From the IMG/VR virus record IMGVR_UViG_3300013104_000713, positions 1 through 29,083 of that record: DNA of 29,083 nucleotides. One strand, 5' to 3'. The stretch is from a virus. Below are positions 21,020 through 28,733 of the stretch, piece after piece. Under the pieces are notes generated by a model, which was not told the origin of the DNA, did not search any database, and worked only from the letters and a program-made list of their open reading frames with translations. Made by a program: the position numbers and the translations under genes. How positions within the stretch are numbered: the stretch's first letter is position 1; every line of letters starts with the position of its first letter.

Positions 21020-22406
21020 AATCGCCACGATCGAACCCGGGGGAGACGCCGCGCTCTTCGAGCAGGAAATGAAGGAACAGCTCGAAGCCAGATTCGAAGG
21101 CATCAAATTTGCCGAAGGCGCTCCGATCACCTGGCTGATCAAAGCCCAGGCGAGGATCGATGCGACTATCGCCACCCAGGCGGTGGGCACCACCACCGAA
21201 TACCTGCGGAAGTTCGGCGAAACCATCATCAGCGTTCCGCCGGTAGCGGCGGCTCCGGCGATCATCACAAGCACCTGGACGATGATCGACTCGGCGGGCT
21301 ACACCATCCCGAGCGGCGCTCAGGTTGCGGTTGCGGCCACCGGTGATCAATCTGTCGGCTTCATCGTCATCGGCGACGTCACCGTTGCGCCCGGTGACAC
21401 TGAAACGGCTGGGGGAGAGGTCCTGCTCCAGGCGATCAAACCCGGGGAGGAAGGCAACGGCCTCAGTGGCGATGCAAGCCTGGTTGACGCGCTTGCCTTC
21501 GTTCAATCGATAGCTCTCGAAGGGGTTACGTCGGGCGGGGTGGATGAAGAGGAAGAAGAGGCCTATCTCGTTCGCCTCAAGGAAGAGCTACAGCTTCTAT
21601 CTCACTCACTGATCGTTTCTCGCGACTTTGAGATCGACGCTCGAGCCACGCCCGGGGTCGCACGAGTTCTCTGCATACCCGCATATAACGGCGAAGCCGA
21701 AAAAGAAGAAGCGCTGGCGGTTACTGAGATAGGGGTGGATGAGGCCGGCGCGTCGCTTGCGGCTCCGGTCAAAGAAGATCTGGGGACCCGGCAGGAAGAA
21801 AAGCTCCCCAGCGGGGTCAATCTCTATCTCGCCGACCCAACACACACGAAGGTCGATGTCTTCTCTGTCGTCACTGCGTCCACCGGCTTTGACCCTGCTG
21901 CGGTCAAATCTTCCGCAGGCGAGCGCCTTGCCGAATACCTGGACCCGAGCAAATGGGGCGTTCCCGGTTTCGGTGACGCCGGAAATTCGACGGGTTGGGT
22001 GAACACGACCAAGGTCTACTTCAACGAGCTGATCTCCGAGGTGGACCGCGTCCCTGGGGTGGACCGGGTCGTCTCCCTTCTACTCGGCAGCGGATCGGGC
22101 AAAGCCTTCACGGTCACGGCCTCTACGGACAAATTCTCCTCGGTCGCACATGGCTTCTCCAACGGGGATGTGGTGGTCTTGCGGACGGGCCTGACGCCAG
22201 GCGCCCCGCTCGCCGCCGGCACCGTCTATTACGTCCGCGACGTCGAAGCCGACGCCTTCAAGTTGACGGCGACGGTTGGAGGCGCCGCGATCGACATCAC
22301 CTCCGACGGCTCAGGAACGGCGGTGAAGCTGGGAACGGCCGATGTGACCCTGCCTGGCCTCGCTCCGCTTGCCGAACCGGGGGAGATCGGGGTGGAGGTC
22401 GAATGA
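21012..22406 (+). CDS. Baseplate J-like protein with C-terminal inserted domain, 464 aa
   Basis: The wedge component gpJ/gp6-like. Recognisable features: helical N-terminus, QVAVAATGDQSVGFIV and VTVAPGDTETAGGEVLLQAIKPGEEGNGL (J core), GGVDEEEEEAYLVRLKEELQ (the ExxxxYRxRL motif), and a terminal ADVTLPGLAPLAEPGEIGVEV. Between a normal VDRVVSLLLG and that end, residues about 360-440 form an extra beta domain (FTVTAST...HGFSNGDVVVLRTGL...YYVRDVEADAFKLTAT...) of the type scattered through phage and bacterial surface proteins. Typical J proteins lack it. The GTG start is chosen by overlap with the gp25-like gene. Confidence 0.9.
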   Translation: MSEIATIEPGGDAALFEQEMKEQLEARFEGIKFAEGAPITWLIKAQARIDATIATQAVGTTTEYLRKFGETIISVPPVAAAPAIITSTWTMIDSAGYTIPSGAQVAVAATGDQSVGFIVIGDVTVAPGDTETAGGEVLLQAIKPGEEGNGLSGDASLVDALAFVQSIALEGVTSGGVDEEEEEAYLVRLKEELQLLSHSLIVSRDFEIDARATPGVARVLCIPAYNGEAEKEEALAVTEIGVDEAGASLAAPVKEDLGTRQEEKLPSGVNLYLADPTHTKVDVFSVVTASTGFDPAAVKSSAGERLAEYLDPSKWGVPGFGDAGNSTGWVNTTKVYFNELISEVDRVPGVDRVVSLLLGSGSGKAFTVTASTDKFSSVAHGFSNGDVVVLRTGLTPGAPLAAGTVYYVRDVEADAFKLTATVGGAAIDITSDGSGTAVKLGTADVTLPGLAPLAEPGEIGVEVE

Positions 22407-24997
22407 GTATCGGCGCGCCGCTCATAGACGGCTATCTGGAGTCGACCAATCCAGCGTCTTTCGCGCGACGCAAGGAGGTGTTCGTCTACGAACGAGGGAC
22501 CGAAGTCGAGGCCCAGCTCTACGCAGACGAAGCCCTCACCGAACCGATCACCCAGCCGCTCATCACCGACAAAGGTGGCCGACCCCGAGACAAAAGTGGG
22601 CGAGTTGTTTGGGTCGATCCAACTAGCACCTATGACGTCGAAATCGACGGAGAGACCGTGCCCTGGAATCCCCCTTCGACTGGCCCAGTAGATCTCTCTG
22701 GCTATCAGCAGATCTCCGCGAAGGGGGCAGCCAACGGTTACGCATCCCTGGAAGCCGCCGGCAAGGTCCCTGCCGCCCAACTCCCCAGCGCGATCATGGA
22801 ATATCAGGGGACCTGGAACGCCTCGACCAACACTCCGAAACTTGAAGATGGCAAAGGCTCCAACGGCGATGTCTACCGAGTCAGCATAGCTGCGGAACGC
22901 AACCTTGGATCGGGGACGATCGATTTCAAAGTCGGTGACTATGCGATCTACAACGGCTCGACCTGGGAGAAGTCCGATACCACCGATGCCGTCGCAAGCG
23001 TGGCCGGGAAGACGGGAGCGGTCACCCTCGGGCAGGCTGATATCGAAGGGCTGGTTGCGGGGCTCGAAGGTAAGCAACCGCTCGACGCCGACCTGACCGC
23101 GATCTCTGGCCTGAGCTCCGAAGACCAGGCAATCCTCGTGCGCTCAGGCGGCTCGTGGGCGGCTCTCGCGAAAGGGGCCGCCGGGGAACAGCTCATCGTG
23201 CGCTCGGACGGGACGCTTGCTTGGGTCAAGCCGACCGCCATCAAGGCTGCCGCGTGGGGGGTCAAAGCCGACGGTGTGACCAATGACTCGGCGGCGTTAG
23301 ACGCCACGATCTCAACCATGATCGAAAAGGGGCTGCCGGGCGAGCTGCCTGAGGGGGAAATCAAGACGACGAAAGAACACAAGGCCGTCACGGACTACTT
23401 CGCCATGTACGGGGCGGGGGCGACGCGCACCAAGATCGTCCCTGAAAAATCGACCTATAACGCTCTGGTTGTCGGGCCAGGCGCAGAAGGCTCGGGCAAC
23501 CGGCCGAGCCTGCACCTCCGCGATTTCGGTATCGCGGGAGGCAATGCGGCAATCACGACCGCCGGCGTCGAAAAGACCACCGGGAAGGCGGCTCTGGTGC
23601 TCGATGGGATGCGTCTCGGCACGGTCGAGCGGGTCAGCATCACCGGCGCCCACGACATCGGCTTCGACCTGACCCACAATTGCTTTGGGGTCGAATTCAA
23701 GCTCTGTCGCACCGATCTCAACTGCTGCCGTGTCGGGGTGAACCTCCGCAAAGGCGAAGAAAACGGCGAAGACATCCTCTTCACGAACTGCTGGTTCGCG
23801 GGCGAAGTGGCTGCAATGCACGTGGCTTCCTCGGGCAAGAACTACCGCGTGATCGGCGGCCAACTGAGCGCGGCTCGCCAGAACACGGTCGAAGAGGATC
23901 TCCGCGGCGTGGTGATCCTCTGCAAGGACTACCTGACCGGCGCTACGGTCGAAGGCGGCGAAGTCCACATGCAGCTCCAGACTTCCTTCGAGTTCTTCCC
24001 GAAGGTCTGGGCGATCCGGAGCTTCGGCCGGATCCACCTCGAGCTCCGCTCGTCCTTCAACCCCAATGGTGCCGGCGGTCCGGCGATCGGCTTCTTCAAA
24101 GGGTCGAGCCTGGTCGAAAGCGTCGTCCGGATGGATGGCTGCAACATCCACGGCAAGTGGATCAAATACGGGGAAGGGATCGTCAAACTGGAAGGCGCTA
24201 ACTCCGATTTCCAGTGGAAGGAGATCGGCTCCTGGGGGATCTATGAAAACTCCAGCGGCAGCGAATCCACTCATGCGGAATGGGCGCCGATCTGGCTGCA
24301 GGGGAAAATCACGAACTCCGGCGGCAGCACTCGCTCGGAAAACATCGTCCACCACGGCAACGGCGTCCTGGCCAAGGCCGAAGGGGAAGCGCTCAAATGG
24401 AGCCGCGACTGGGGCTCGACCTGGAAGTACCTGACTCCCGAAGGCAAGACCTACGCCTCAGCCAACACGATGACTCTCGACGCCGGTATCGCCCTCGCAA
24501 AGATCACCGGCACGACGGAAATCAAAAAAATCAATGCCACCTTTGAAGGGCATAGCGTCACCTTGAAGTTCGCTGGAGCCTTGACGGTTAAGAAAGGTGA
24601 AAACCTAGAACTTCGCGAAGACATGGTGATGGCCGCTGGGAGCGTCCTAACCCTGATTTGCGACGGCACTAATTGGTATCAGACACCGCGGGACTATCAA
24701 AAGGCAGTCGCTCCAACCGCTCTCGCAGAAAAAGCCGAAAAAACGGAAGTCGAACCATCGGCGACGCGCACCGCCATCGTCACCGGCCGGGTGGAAACCG
24801 CCTCGGCGACCCGGACGGTCATCAGAATCCTCGTCGGCGCGACGATAGTGGCAGAACTAGAGGCGTCGGTGACTGTCACCGGCAAATCACTCTTGCCCTT
24901 CTGCTTCACGGTCCCTGCCGGCTCCAAATGGAAGTGGGAAAAGGTCGAAGGAACGGTGGAAACCAACGGCTTCAAGTTCTCGACCACGGTGATCTGA
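22403..24997 (+). CDS. Long tail fibre / tailspike with pectate-lyase-type beta-helix, 864 aa
   Basis: ATG 22403 overlaps the J stop (ATGA); the open frame upstream lies inside J and is not used. The N-terminus (SIGAPLIDGYLESTNPASFARR...) is a baseplate-attachment module. Residues ~195-260 hold the spacer VAGKTGAVTLGQADIEGLV...GKQPLDADLTAI known from fibre proteins. Residue ~283 begins AAWGVKADGVTNDSAALDATI, the start motif of pectate-lyase-3 type beta-helices, which continue to about residue 620. The C-terminal part has further beta domains (SVTLKFAGALTVKKGENLELRED; VTGRVETASATRTVI). Such spikes bind and often cleave surface polysaccharide; active-site residues cannot be picked out from sequence alone. 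Confidence 0.82.
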   Translation: MSIGAPLIDGYLESTNPASFARRKEVFVYERGTEVEAQLYADEALTEPITQPLITDKGGRPRDKSGRVVWVDPTSTYDVEIDGETVPWNPPSTGPVDLSGYQQISAKGAANGYASLEAAGKVPAAQLPSAIMEYQGTWNASTNTPKLEDGKGSNGDVYRVSIAAERNLGSGTIDFKVGDYAIYNGSTWEKSDTTDAVASVAGKTGAVTLGQADIEGLVAGLEGKQPLDADLTAISGLSSEDQAILVRSGGSWAALAKGAAGEQLIVRSDGTLAWVKPTAIKAAAWGVKADGVTNDSAALDATISTMIEKGLPGELPEGEIKTTKEHKAVTDYFAMYGAGATRTKIVPEKSTYNALVVGPGAEGSGNRPSLHLRDFGIAGGNAAITTAGVEKTTGKAALVLDGMRLGTVERVSITGAHDIGFDLTHNCFGVEFKLCRTDLNCCRVGVNLRKGEENGEDILFTNCWFAGEVAAMHVASSGKNYRVIGGQLSAARQNTVEEDLRGVVILCKDYLTGATVEGGEVHMQLQTSFEFFPKVWAIRSFGRIHLELRSSFNPNGAGGPAIGFFKGSSLVESVVRMDGCNIHGKWIKYGEGIVKLEGANSDFQWKEIGSWGIYENSSGSESTHAEWAPIWLQGKITNSGGSTRSENIVHHGNGVLAKAEGEALKWSRDWGSTWKYLTPEGKTYASANTMTLDAGIALAKITGTTEIKKINATFEGHSVTLKFAGALTVKKGENLELREDMVMAAGSVLTLICDGTNWYQTPRDYQKAVAPTALAEKAEKTEVEPSATRTAIVTGRVETASATRTVIRILVGATIVAELEASVTVTGKSLLPFCFTVPAGSKWKWEKVEGTVETNGFKFSTTVI

Positions 24998-24998
24998 G

Positions 24999-25676
24999 AT
25001 GCCGATCGTCATCGATCCGCCAGAAGCACGGCCGCTCCCGCCGCCGGCAGATGACGGCTCCAACCTCTGGGAGCTGCTCTATGAATCGATGGGATTTCAT
25101 AGGGATGCCGACGAAGCCAATGACTTCGCCCTGCGGAAGTTCTGCGAAGCCTGGTGCGCTCCCCTGCAGCCGATCTATGACCTGGTGCGGGAACGGGCCG
25201 ACGGAACGCCTCCCTGGGGGATCCTCTTCGACGTAGACAACTGCCCTGCGGAGTGCCTGCCATACCTGGCTCAGTATGTGGGGGTCGTCTTGACGCCCGA
25301 GATGAGCGAGGAGCAGATCCGCGCCGAGCTCAAAGAGCCGACTGGCTGGAAACGTGGGCAGCCGGAAGCGATTCGGATCGCACTTCGGCGGACGCTGACG
25401 GGGGACGAACCGCTGGTGATCATCCGGCCGCGCACTCCCGAAGTCGGACACCACTACATCCGGACGCTCCTCAGCCAAACTCCGGAACCGGAAAGAACCG
25501 AGCGGGTGCTGCGGGAAAAGTTACTACCGGCGTGGGAGTTGTTGGACTACGCGGCGATCGACGGCGTGACCGTGCTTGACGTTGCCTCGTCGGCGAAATG
25601 GACCACCGTCGCCGATCTGGCCGCCGCTTGTCCGAGCGTCAAAGACCTCGCCGAAATCCTGCCCACCGATCTGTAA
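24999..25676 (+). CDS. Tail protein I-like baseplate protein, 225 aa
   Basis: The gene lies in the standard J-fibre/I neighbourhood. The protein has LWELLYESMGFHRDADEANDFALRKFCEAWCAPLQPIYDLV, then DVDNCPAECLPYLAQYVGVVLTPEMSEEQIRAEL and GWKRGQPEAIRIALRRTLTGDE, closely following the P2 gpI-type pattern (C-P-x-x-x-L-P-x-L-A...; R-G-T-x-x-A-I...). gpI joins fibres to the baseplate wedge. The C-terminal 60 residues (WELLDYAAIDGVTVLDV...) form a strand and helices. One base separates it from the fibre stop. Confidence 0.8.
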   Translation: MPIVIDPPEARPLPPPADDGSNLWELLYESMGFHRDADEANDFALRKFCEAWCAPLQPIYDLVRERADGTPPWGILFDVDNCPAECLPYLAQYVGVVLTPEMSEEQIRAELKEPTGWKRGQPEAIRIALRRTLTGDEPLVIIRPRTPEVGHHYIRTLLSQTPEPERTERVLREKLLPAWELLDYAAIDGVTVLDVASSAKWTTVADLAAACPSVKDLAEILPTDL

Positions 25677-25685
25677 GGAGAAGAG

Positions 25686-26405
25686 ATGGCCGTCTCTGGC
25701 AAAACCGCGGCGCCAATCGAAGCGCCGTACTTCCTGGACTCCGACGCACCGCCGAACATGGCGACCGTGACCAAGGCGATGTCGGATCGCCTCCATGCTC
25801 TCATCGGAGCGTTTGGTTTGGACGAGGTTCTCGATGGGTCGGCGACCAAAGGCCAGATCCTCATCGCACAATCGGGAGACGTTGCCCGCTTCAAGGAGAT
25901 TTCGGGAGACGGAACTATTGACGAGGAAGGCGTCTTCCTGCTTGCCGCAAGCATCAAGCAGGCGCTGATCCCAGTGGGTACGCTTCTGCCAACGACGCTT
26001 GAAGAAGCACCTTCCGGCTTTCTCATCCCCATCGGCGCGGACATCGCAAGGTCCACCTACAGCGCCCTGTTCGCAGCATGGGGCACGCGCTATGGAACAG
26101 GCAACGGCTCCACTACATTCGGCACTCCGGACCTGCGTGGCCGTGTCGTCGTCGGCAAGGGTACGCACTCCGATGTCAACAGCCTCATCGACACGGACGG
26201 ACTATCGGTCGGCTCGCGGACCCCGAAAACCTCGGGCACGTTCTCCGGCACGACGGGCGTCGATAGCAAAAACGTCAATATCGAGGGCGGCACCAGCGGC
26301 AACTTCTCCGAACCGGCCGATAGGGACCACACGCATCAATTCTCAGGCACCACCAGTGCCCACGGCCCCGCCTACGCGGTCGCGAACTGGATGGTCAAGT
26401 ACTAG
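25686..26405 (+). CDS. Tail-collar fibre (receptor-binding candidate), 239 aa
   Basis: An AAGGAGAAG site precedes the ATG. Residues ~100-165 form a tail-collar domain: PVGTLLPTTLEEAPSGFLIPIGADIARSTYSALFAAWGTRYGTGNGSTTFGTPDLRGRVVVGKG, with the signature G-x-G-x-x-T-F-x-x-P-D-L-R-G-R. The end includes DRDHTHQFSGTTSAHGPAYAVANWMVKY, the HxH and final aromatic strand usual in such fibre tips. The N-terminal ~95 residues are helical and beta, likely for trimer formation and binding to the baseplate. This would be the second receptor-binding protein besides the beta-helix fibre. Confidence 0.85.
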   Translation: MAVSGKTAAPIEAPYFLDSDAPPNMATVTKAMSDRLHALIGAFGLDEVLDGSATKGQILIAQSGDVARFKEISGDGTIDEEGVFLLAASIKQALIPVGTLLPTTLEEAPSGFLIPIGADIARSTYSALFAAWGTRYGTGNGSTTFGTPDLRGRVVVGKGTHSDVNSLIDTDGLSVGSRTPKTSGTFSGTTGVDSKNVNIEGGTSGNFSEPADRDHTHQFSGTTSAHGPAYAVANWMVKY

Positions 26406-26784
26406 AACGCCGAGTCAAGCGCAGGCCGGTTCGTCATATTCGTTCGTCGTGATCATCCTCAACGTCGCGTGGCGCAGGAAGCCATGGATGATGTGGCCTC
26501 GAAGGCGATAGGTGAGGCGGGCATAGACTGGCCGCCCTCCGCACCTCACGAGCTTGTGTAGCCGGAGGATAACTGGTAGCAAGCGAACTTCGCCATTGGC
26601 ACATGAGGGGGTGCAGCCTTGGGTTCGGGCCGTTCCCTTCCCAACTGCAACTCTTCCTCCATAGGTCCCCCACCTGATACCGCGAATGGAGAACGTGCGG
26701 TCGCAGGAGATCCCGATGCGGTGTGGTCGATAGACGAATTCGGTCGGGAAGCATGCGCCCCGGGCGACCACTGCGCGTTCATGG
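26406..26784 (+). other. No + strand gene between tail fibre and lysis genes
   Basis: On the + strand I see no frame with a start, ribosome-binding site or recognisable family here. The interval is taken up by the minus-strand cargo gene at 26415-26771. I see no good terminator hairpin with a T tract after the fibre stop. Confidence 0.6.
26415..26771 (-). CDS. Secreted-family cargo protein lacking a visible signal peptide, 118 aa (possibly 5'-truncated)
   Basis: The minus frame encodes GISCDRTFSIRGIRWGTYGGRVAVGKGTA...GCTPSCANGEVRLLPVILRL...RCGGRPVYARLTYRLRG, a pattern I know from exported proteins of high-GC Actinobacteria (core GxxW...CxPSCAxG...V...C...Y..L.Y). It is therefore likely real, although the antisense position alone would be unconvincing. 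The best start I see is GTG at 26771, without a ribosome-binding site; no signal peptide precedes the conserved part. It starts 14 bases after the DUF2510 gene ends. Either it is a truncated gene, or the partner supplies its export. Alternative: a decaying remnant. Confidence 0.55.
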   Translation of the reverse strand: MVARGACFPTEFVYRPHRIGISCDRTFSIRGIRWGTYGGRVAVGKGTARTQGCTPSCANGEVRLLPVILRLHKLVRCGGRPVYARLTYRLRGHIIHGFLRHATLRMITTNEYDEPACA

Positions 26785-27150
26785 CTAGCTAGAAGCCGAA
26801 GCGGTCCCTGATCCCAGCGCTGCTTGAGCTCCCCTGCTGCTCGAACCGGTGGCGATGGCAAGCAGGAACCCGATGAGCAGCTCGGCGACGATCACGGCCA
26901 GCGCGAGCCGAATGATGTTCCCGGCGTTCCGATGCCCGATGACGCCCATCACGAAGCCGATGAAAAGCGCCGGGATCGGGAAGAGGACGGTCAGAACCTT
27001 GGCGGTGAGGCTCGTGTCGGTCGGGGCCGAATCCGGCGTCGGGAGGGCTGCAAGTCGCTGCTCGCTCCAGCCGGTCCCATCCCACCAACGCTGCTGCCCT
27101 GAGCCGTCGTCATAGAAGCCGGGCGGTGGCGCAGTTCCCTGTCCCTCCAT
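26785..27150 (-). CDS. DUF2510 membrane protein (moron), 121 aa
   Basis: I start at ATG 27150, since it opens directly onto the DUF2510 domain; a longer form from 27216 would overlap the divergent gene. Residues ~8-30 are the domain: PPPGFYDDGSGQQRWWDGTGWSEQ. Two membrane helices follow (about 49-72 and 80-100), then a Ser/Ala tail. DUF2510 is characteristic of Actinobacteria, usually N-terminal to membrane segments. No ribosome-binding site is seen; a TACGAT element lies 9 bases upstream. It is divergent from the lysis genes. Likely function: membrane cargo in the lysogen, such as superinfection exclusion; this is inferred. Confidence 0.75.
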   Translation of the reverse strand: MEGQGTAPPPGFYDDGSGQQRWWDGTGWSEQRLAALPTPDSAPTDTSLTAKVLTVLFPIPALFIGFVMGVIGHRNAGNIIRLALAVIVAELLIGFLLAIATGSSSRGAQAALGSGTASASS

Positions 27151-27181
27151 AGCGCGCGCATCGTACCTGACCCCGACCCAA
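27151..27181 (-). promoter_or_regulatory. Candidate leaderless promoter of the DUF2510 cassette
   Basis: On the minus strand: TTGGGT (27181-27176), 10 bases, TACGAT (27165-27160), then GCGCGCGCT and ATG. It repeats the layout in front of the other minus-strand cassette, including GG directly before TACG and an alternating GC stretch before ATG. TACGAT matches TAnnnT and would start transcription within a base or two of ATG. Confidence 0.45.
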
Positions 27182-27197
27182 CGGAGACCGATGACCC

Positions 27198-27434
27198 TTG
27201 AGCGAGCCATCGCCACTCAGCCTCGTCGTGGAACGCCAAGACCGGCTCGAGGCAGACCAAGACGAGACCCGGAGGAAGGTCGACAGGGTGCCCGTGCTTG
27301 AAGCTCAGGTCGAGCTGCTGACCAGGGCCTTCGATCGGAACACCAACGCCCTCTACACGGCGGCCGGCTCTCTGATCATCACCGGGGTGCTCGGGGTCCT
27401 CACCGCTCTCCTTCTGAAAGGAGTCATCGGATGA
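27198..27434 (+). CDS. XhlA-like coiled-coil membrane protein (holin-associated), 78 aa
   Basis: TTG 27198 is the most plausible start, with GGAG 11 bases upstream. The first 48 residues are a heptad-type coiled coil (LVVERQDRLEADQDETRRKVDRVPVLEAQVELL), followed by one membrane helix (residues ~54-75, AAGSLIITGVLGVLTALLL). This layout equals XhlA/hemolysin-type phage proteins that work with holin and lysin. The position just before the lysin gene supports a lysis role. It overlaps the next gene by four bases (ATGA). Confidence 0.7.
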   Translation: MSEPSPLSLVVERQDRLEADQDETRRKVDRVPVLEAQVELLTRAFDRNTNALYTAAGSLIITGVLGVLTALLLKGVIG

Positions 27435-28069
27435 CCGAGGTCGAGCGCATCGTCTCCCGCGCCAAACGGGGCCGGCTTCTCTTCATCGCCGTGATCATAA
27501 TTCTCTGCGTCCTGCTCATCGGCGGGGTCATCTACTCGATCGTCGTCAACGTCCAGCAGGACACGAAGATCACCCAGGTCCAGCACTCGGCATGCGAAGT
27601 CGACGCCGCCGGCAGGGAGTGCCAGCAGACCCGGCGAGAATCATCCCGGGCCGCGAATCTTGCGACGACCTGCATCGTCTTCTGGAAGGCGGGTTATCCC
27701 TGCCCCAAACCTGGAAGCGAAGCAGCACGCAAGGGGGTGGTCGCCGACAGCGGGAACTCCCCGTCTGGTCAACCCTCGCCGGGCAAGCAGCCCGGCGGCA
27801 GTGAAGAGGAGAAGCCACCGAAGGGTGGCGGCGGCGGACACGCAGCGCCGCGGCACCCCGGCAGCCACAGGCCTCCAGCGCCGCAGCACCCCGGCGGCGA
27901 AGTGGCCCCAGCGCCAGCACCCCCGTCTTCGCCCGCCCCAGCTCCCACTTTTCCGCCAGCCAAGGCCAACCCGGCACCCCCGCCTGCCGCTGAACACTCC
28001 GAAGGCACCAAGGCCTGCGTGGACGTCGTTGTGAGCGCCTGCGCCGAAGTCCCAAAGCTTCTGCCCTGA
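27431..28069 (+). CDS. Membrane-anchored Cys- and Pro-rich protein in the lysis block, 212 aa
   Basis: An N-terminal basic stretch leads into a single membrane helix (residues ~17-40, LLFIAVIIILCVLLIGGVIYSIVV), so most of the protein would lie outside the cell membrane. Six Cys follow: SACEV, RECQQ, TTCIV, YPCPK before the linker, and KACVD, SACAEV at the end, flanking a long Pro/Gly/Ala/His linker (about residues 110-195). This could span the thick wall, with disulfide-closed ends. No known family is recognised. Between holin-like and lysin genes it may be a lysis accessory or spanin-like protein, though classic spanins belong to Gram-negative phages. Confidence 0.65.
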   Translation: MTEVERIVSRAKRGRLLFIAVIIILCVLLIGGVIYSIVVNVQQDTKITQVQHSACEVDAAGRECQQTRRESSRAANLATTCIVFWKAGYPCPKPGSEAARKGVVADSGNSPSGQPSPGKQPGGSEEEKPPKGGGGGHAAPRHPGSHRPPAPQHPGGEVAPAPAPPSSPAPAPTFPPAKANPAPPPAAEHSEGTKACVDVVVSACAEVPKLLP

Positions 28070-28115
28070 TTCCCCTTGCCGCCCTGAGCGGCTCCCATAC
28101 CGGAAGGAGGGCCAC

Positions 28116-28733
28116 ATGGCCCACGACCCGATCATGCATCGGCTGCGCCCGAAGCTGCGCCGCCGCAAGCGCGAAGTCGTCGACGAGCGCGGCCACCACC
28201 GCAAGGTCCACAAGGCCAGGCGGGCGGTTGCATTCCTTGAGCACGCCATCGCCAAGCACCAGGCCCAGCGTCATGGCCTCGACCACGAGGCGGTCCTTGA
28301 CGGGACGCCGATGCCGGTCGGCCAGAAGCTTGTCCTGCTCGACGGTCGCAAGCATGGCTGGAATGGCGTCGCCACCTCCGGTGACCGCCGCGACAAGCCG
28401 CCGTGGGTGGAGCGGCTGCTGCACCGGCTGGGCAAGTCGACGCAGAAGGAACTGTACGAAGGCTTCATCCACGGTCTTCCCGGCTTCCTCCCGGCGAACC
28501 CGCCGACCATGGGGACCCACATGCGGATCGGCGACGGCACCGTGGGCGCGGTCGGCGAAGCGCTCCCCTGGTTCGAGGAGGGCATCGACTCCTCTCTCGC
28601 CACCGAACTGCGCGGCATCCTCTTCGACCTCGGCTACACGGCCTACCGGCCCTACTCGACCGACAGCGAGGAGCACCACACCAATCTGCGGACCAACCCG
28701 CACCACCGCCTGATCGAAAGGGGCCTCATATGA
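28116..28733 (+). CDS. M15-like peptidase endolysin, 205 aa
   Basis: A strong AAGGAGG site precedes ATG 28116. After a basic helical start, residues ~65-200 follow a pattern I recall from actinobacterial phage peptidases related to M15 D-Ala-D-Ala peptidases: GQKLVLLDGRKHGWNG, SGDRRD, GKSTQKELYEGF, GFLPANPPTMGTHMRIGDG with His135 and Asp140, LPWFEEGID, GYTAYRPYS, and EEHH (Glu185/186, His187/188), where H, D, E and H would be the zinc and catalytic residues. It probably cuts peptidoglycan cross-links during lysis. The spacing HxxxxD differs from the canonical motif, so activity is not certain. ATGA links it to the next gene. Confidence 0.62.
   Translation: MAHDPIMHRLRPKLRRRKREVVDERGHHRKVHKARRAVAFLEHAIAKHQAQRHGLDHEAVLDGTPMPVGQKLVLLDGRKHGWNGVATSGDRRDKPPWVERLLHRLGKSTQKELYEGFIHGLPGFLPANPPTMGTHMRIGDGTVGAVGEALPWFEEGIDSSLATELRGILFDLGYTAYRPYSTDSEEHHTNLRTNPHHRLIERGLI

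Noticed and set aside
21995-22402. Upstream extension of the beta-helix fibre frame
   Set aside because: It lies inside the baseplate J gene, is Arg/Gly-rich shadow sequence, and the ATGA overlap at 22403 gives a natural start for a fibre N-terminus.
23312-24355. 347-residue minus-strand frame
   Set aside because: Antisense to the beta-helix fibre; composition (Asp/Ala/Phe/His-rich) is typical of the complementary frame of a high-GC gene.
26546-26782. Minus-strand frame starting at an ATG just after the DUF2510 stop
   Set aside because: The start looks attractive, but the conserved Cys/Trp pattern is in another frame; this one reads Pro/Ser/His-rich shadow sequence.
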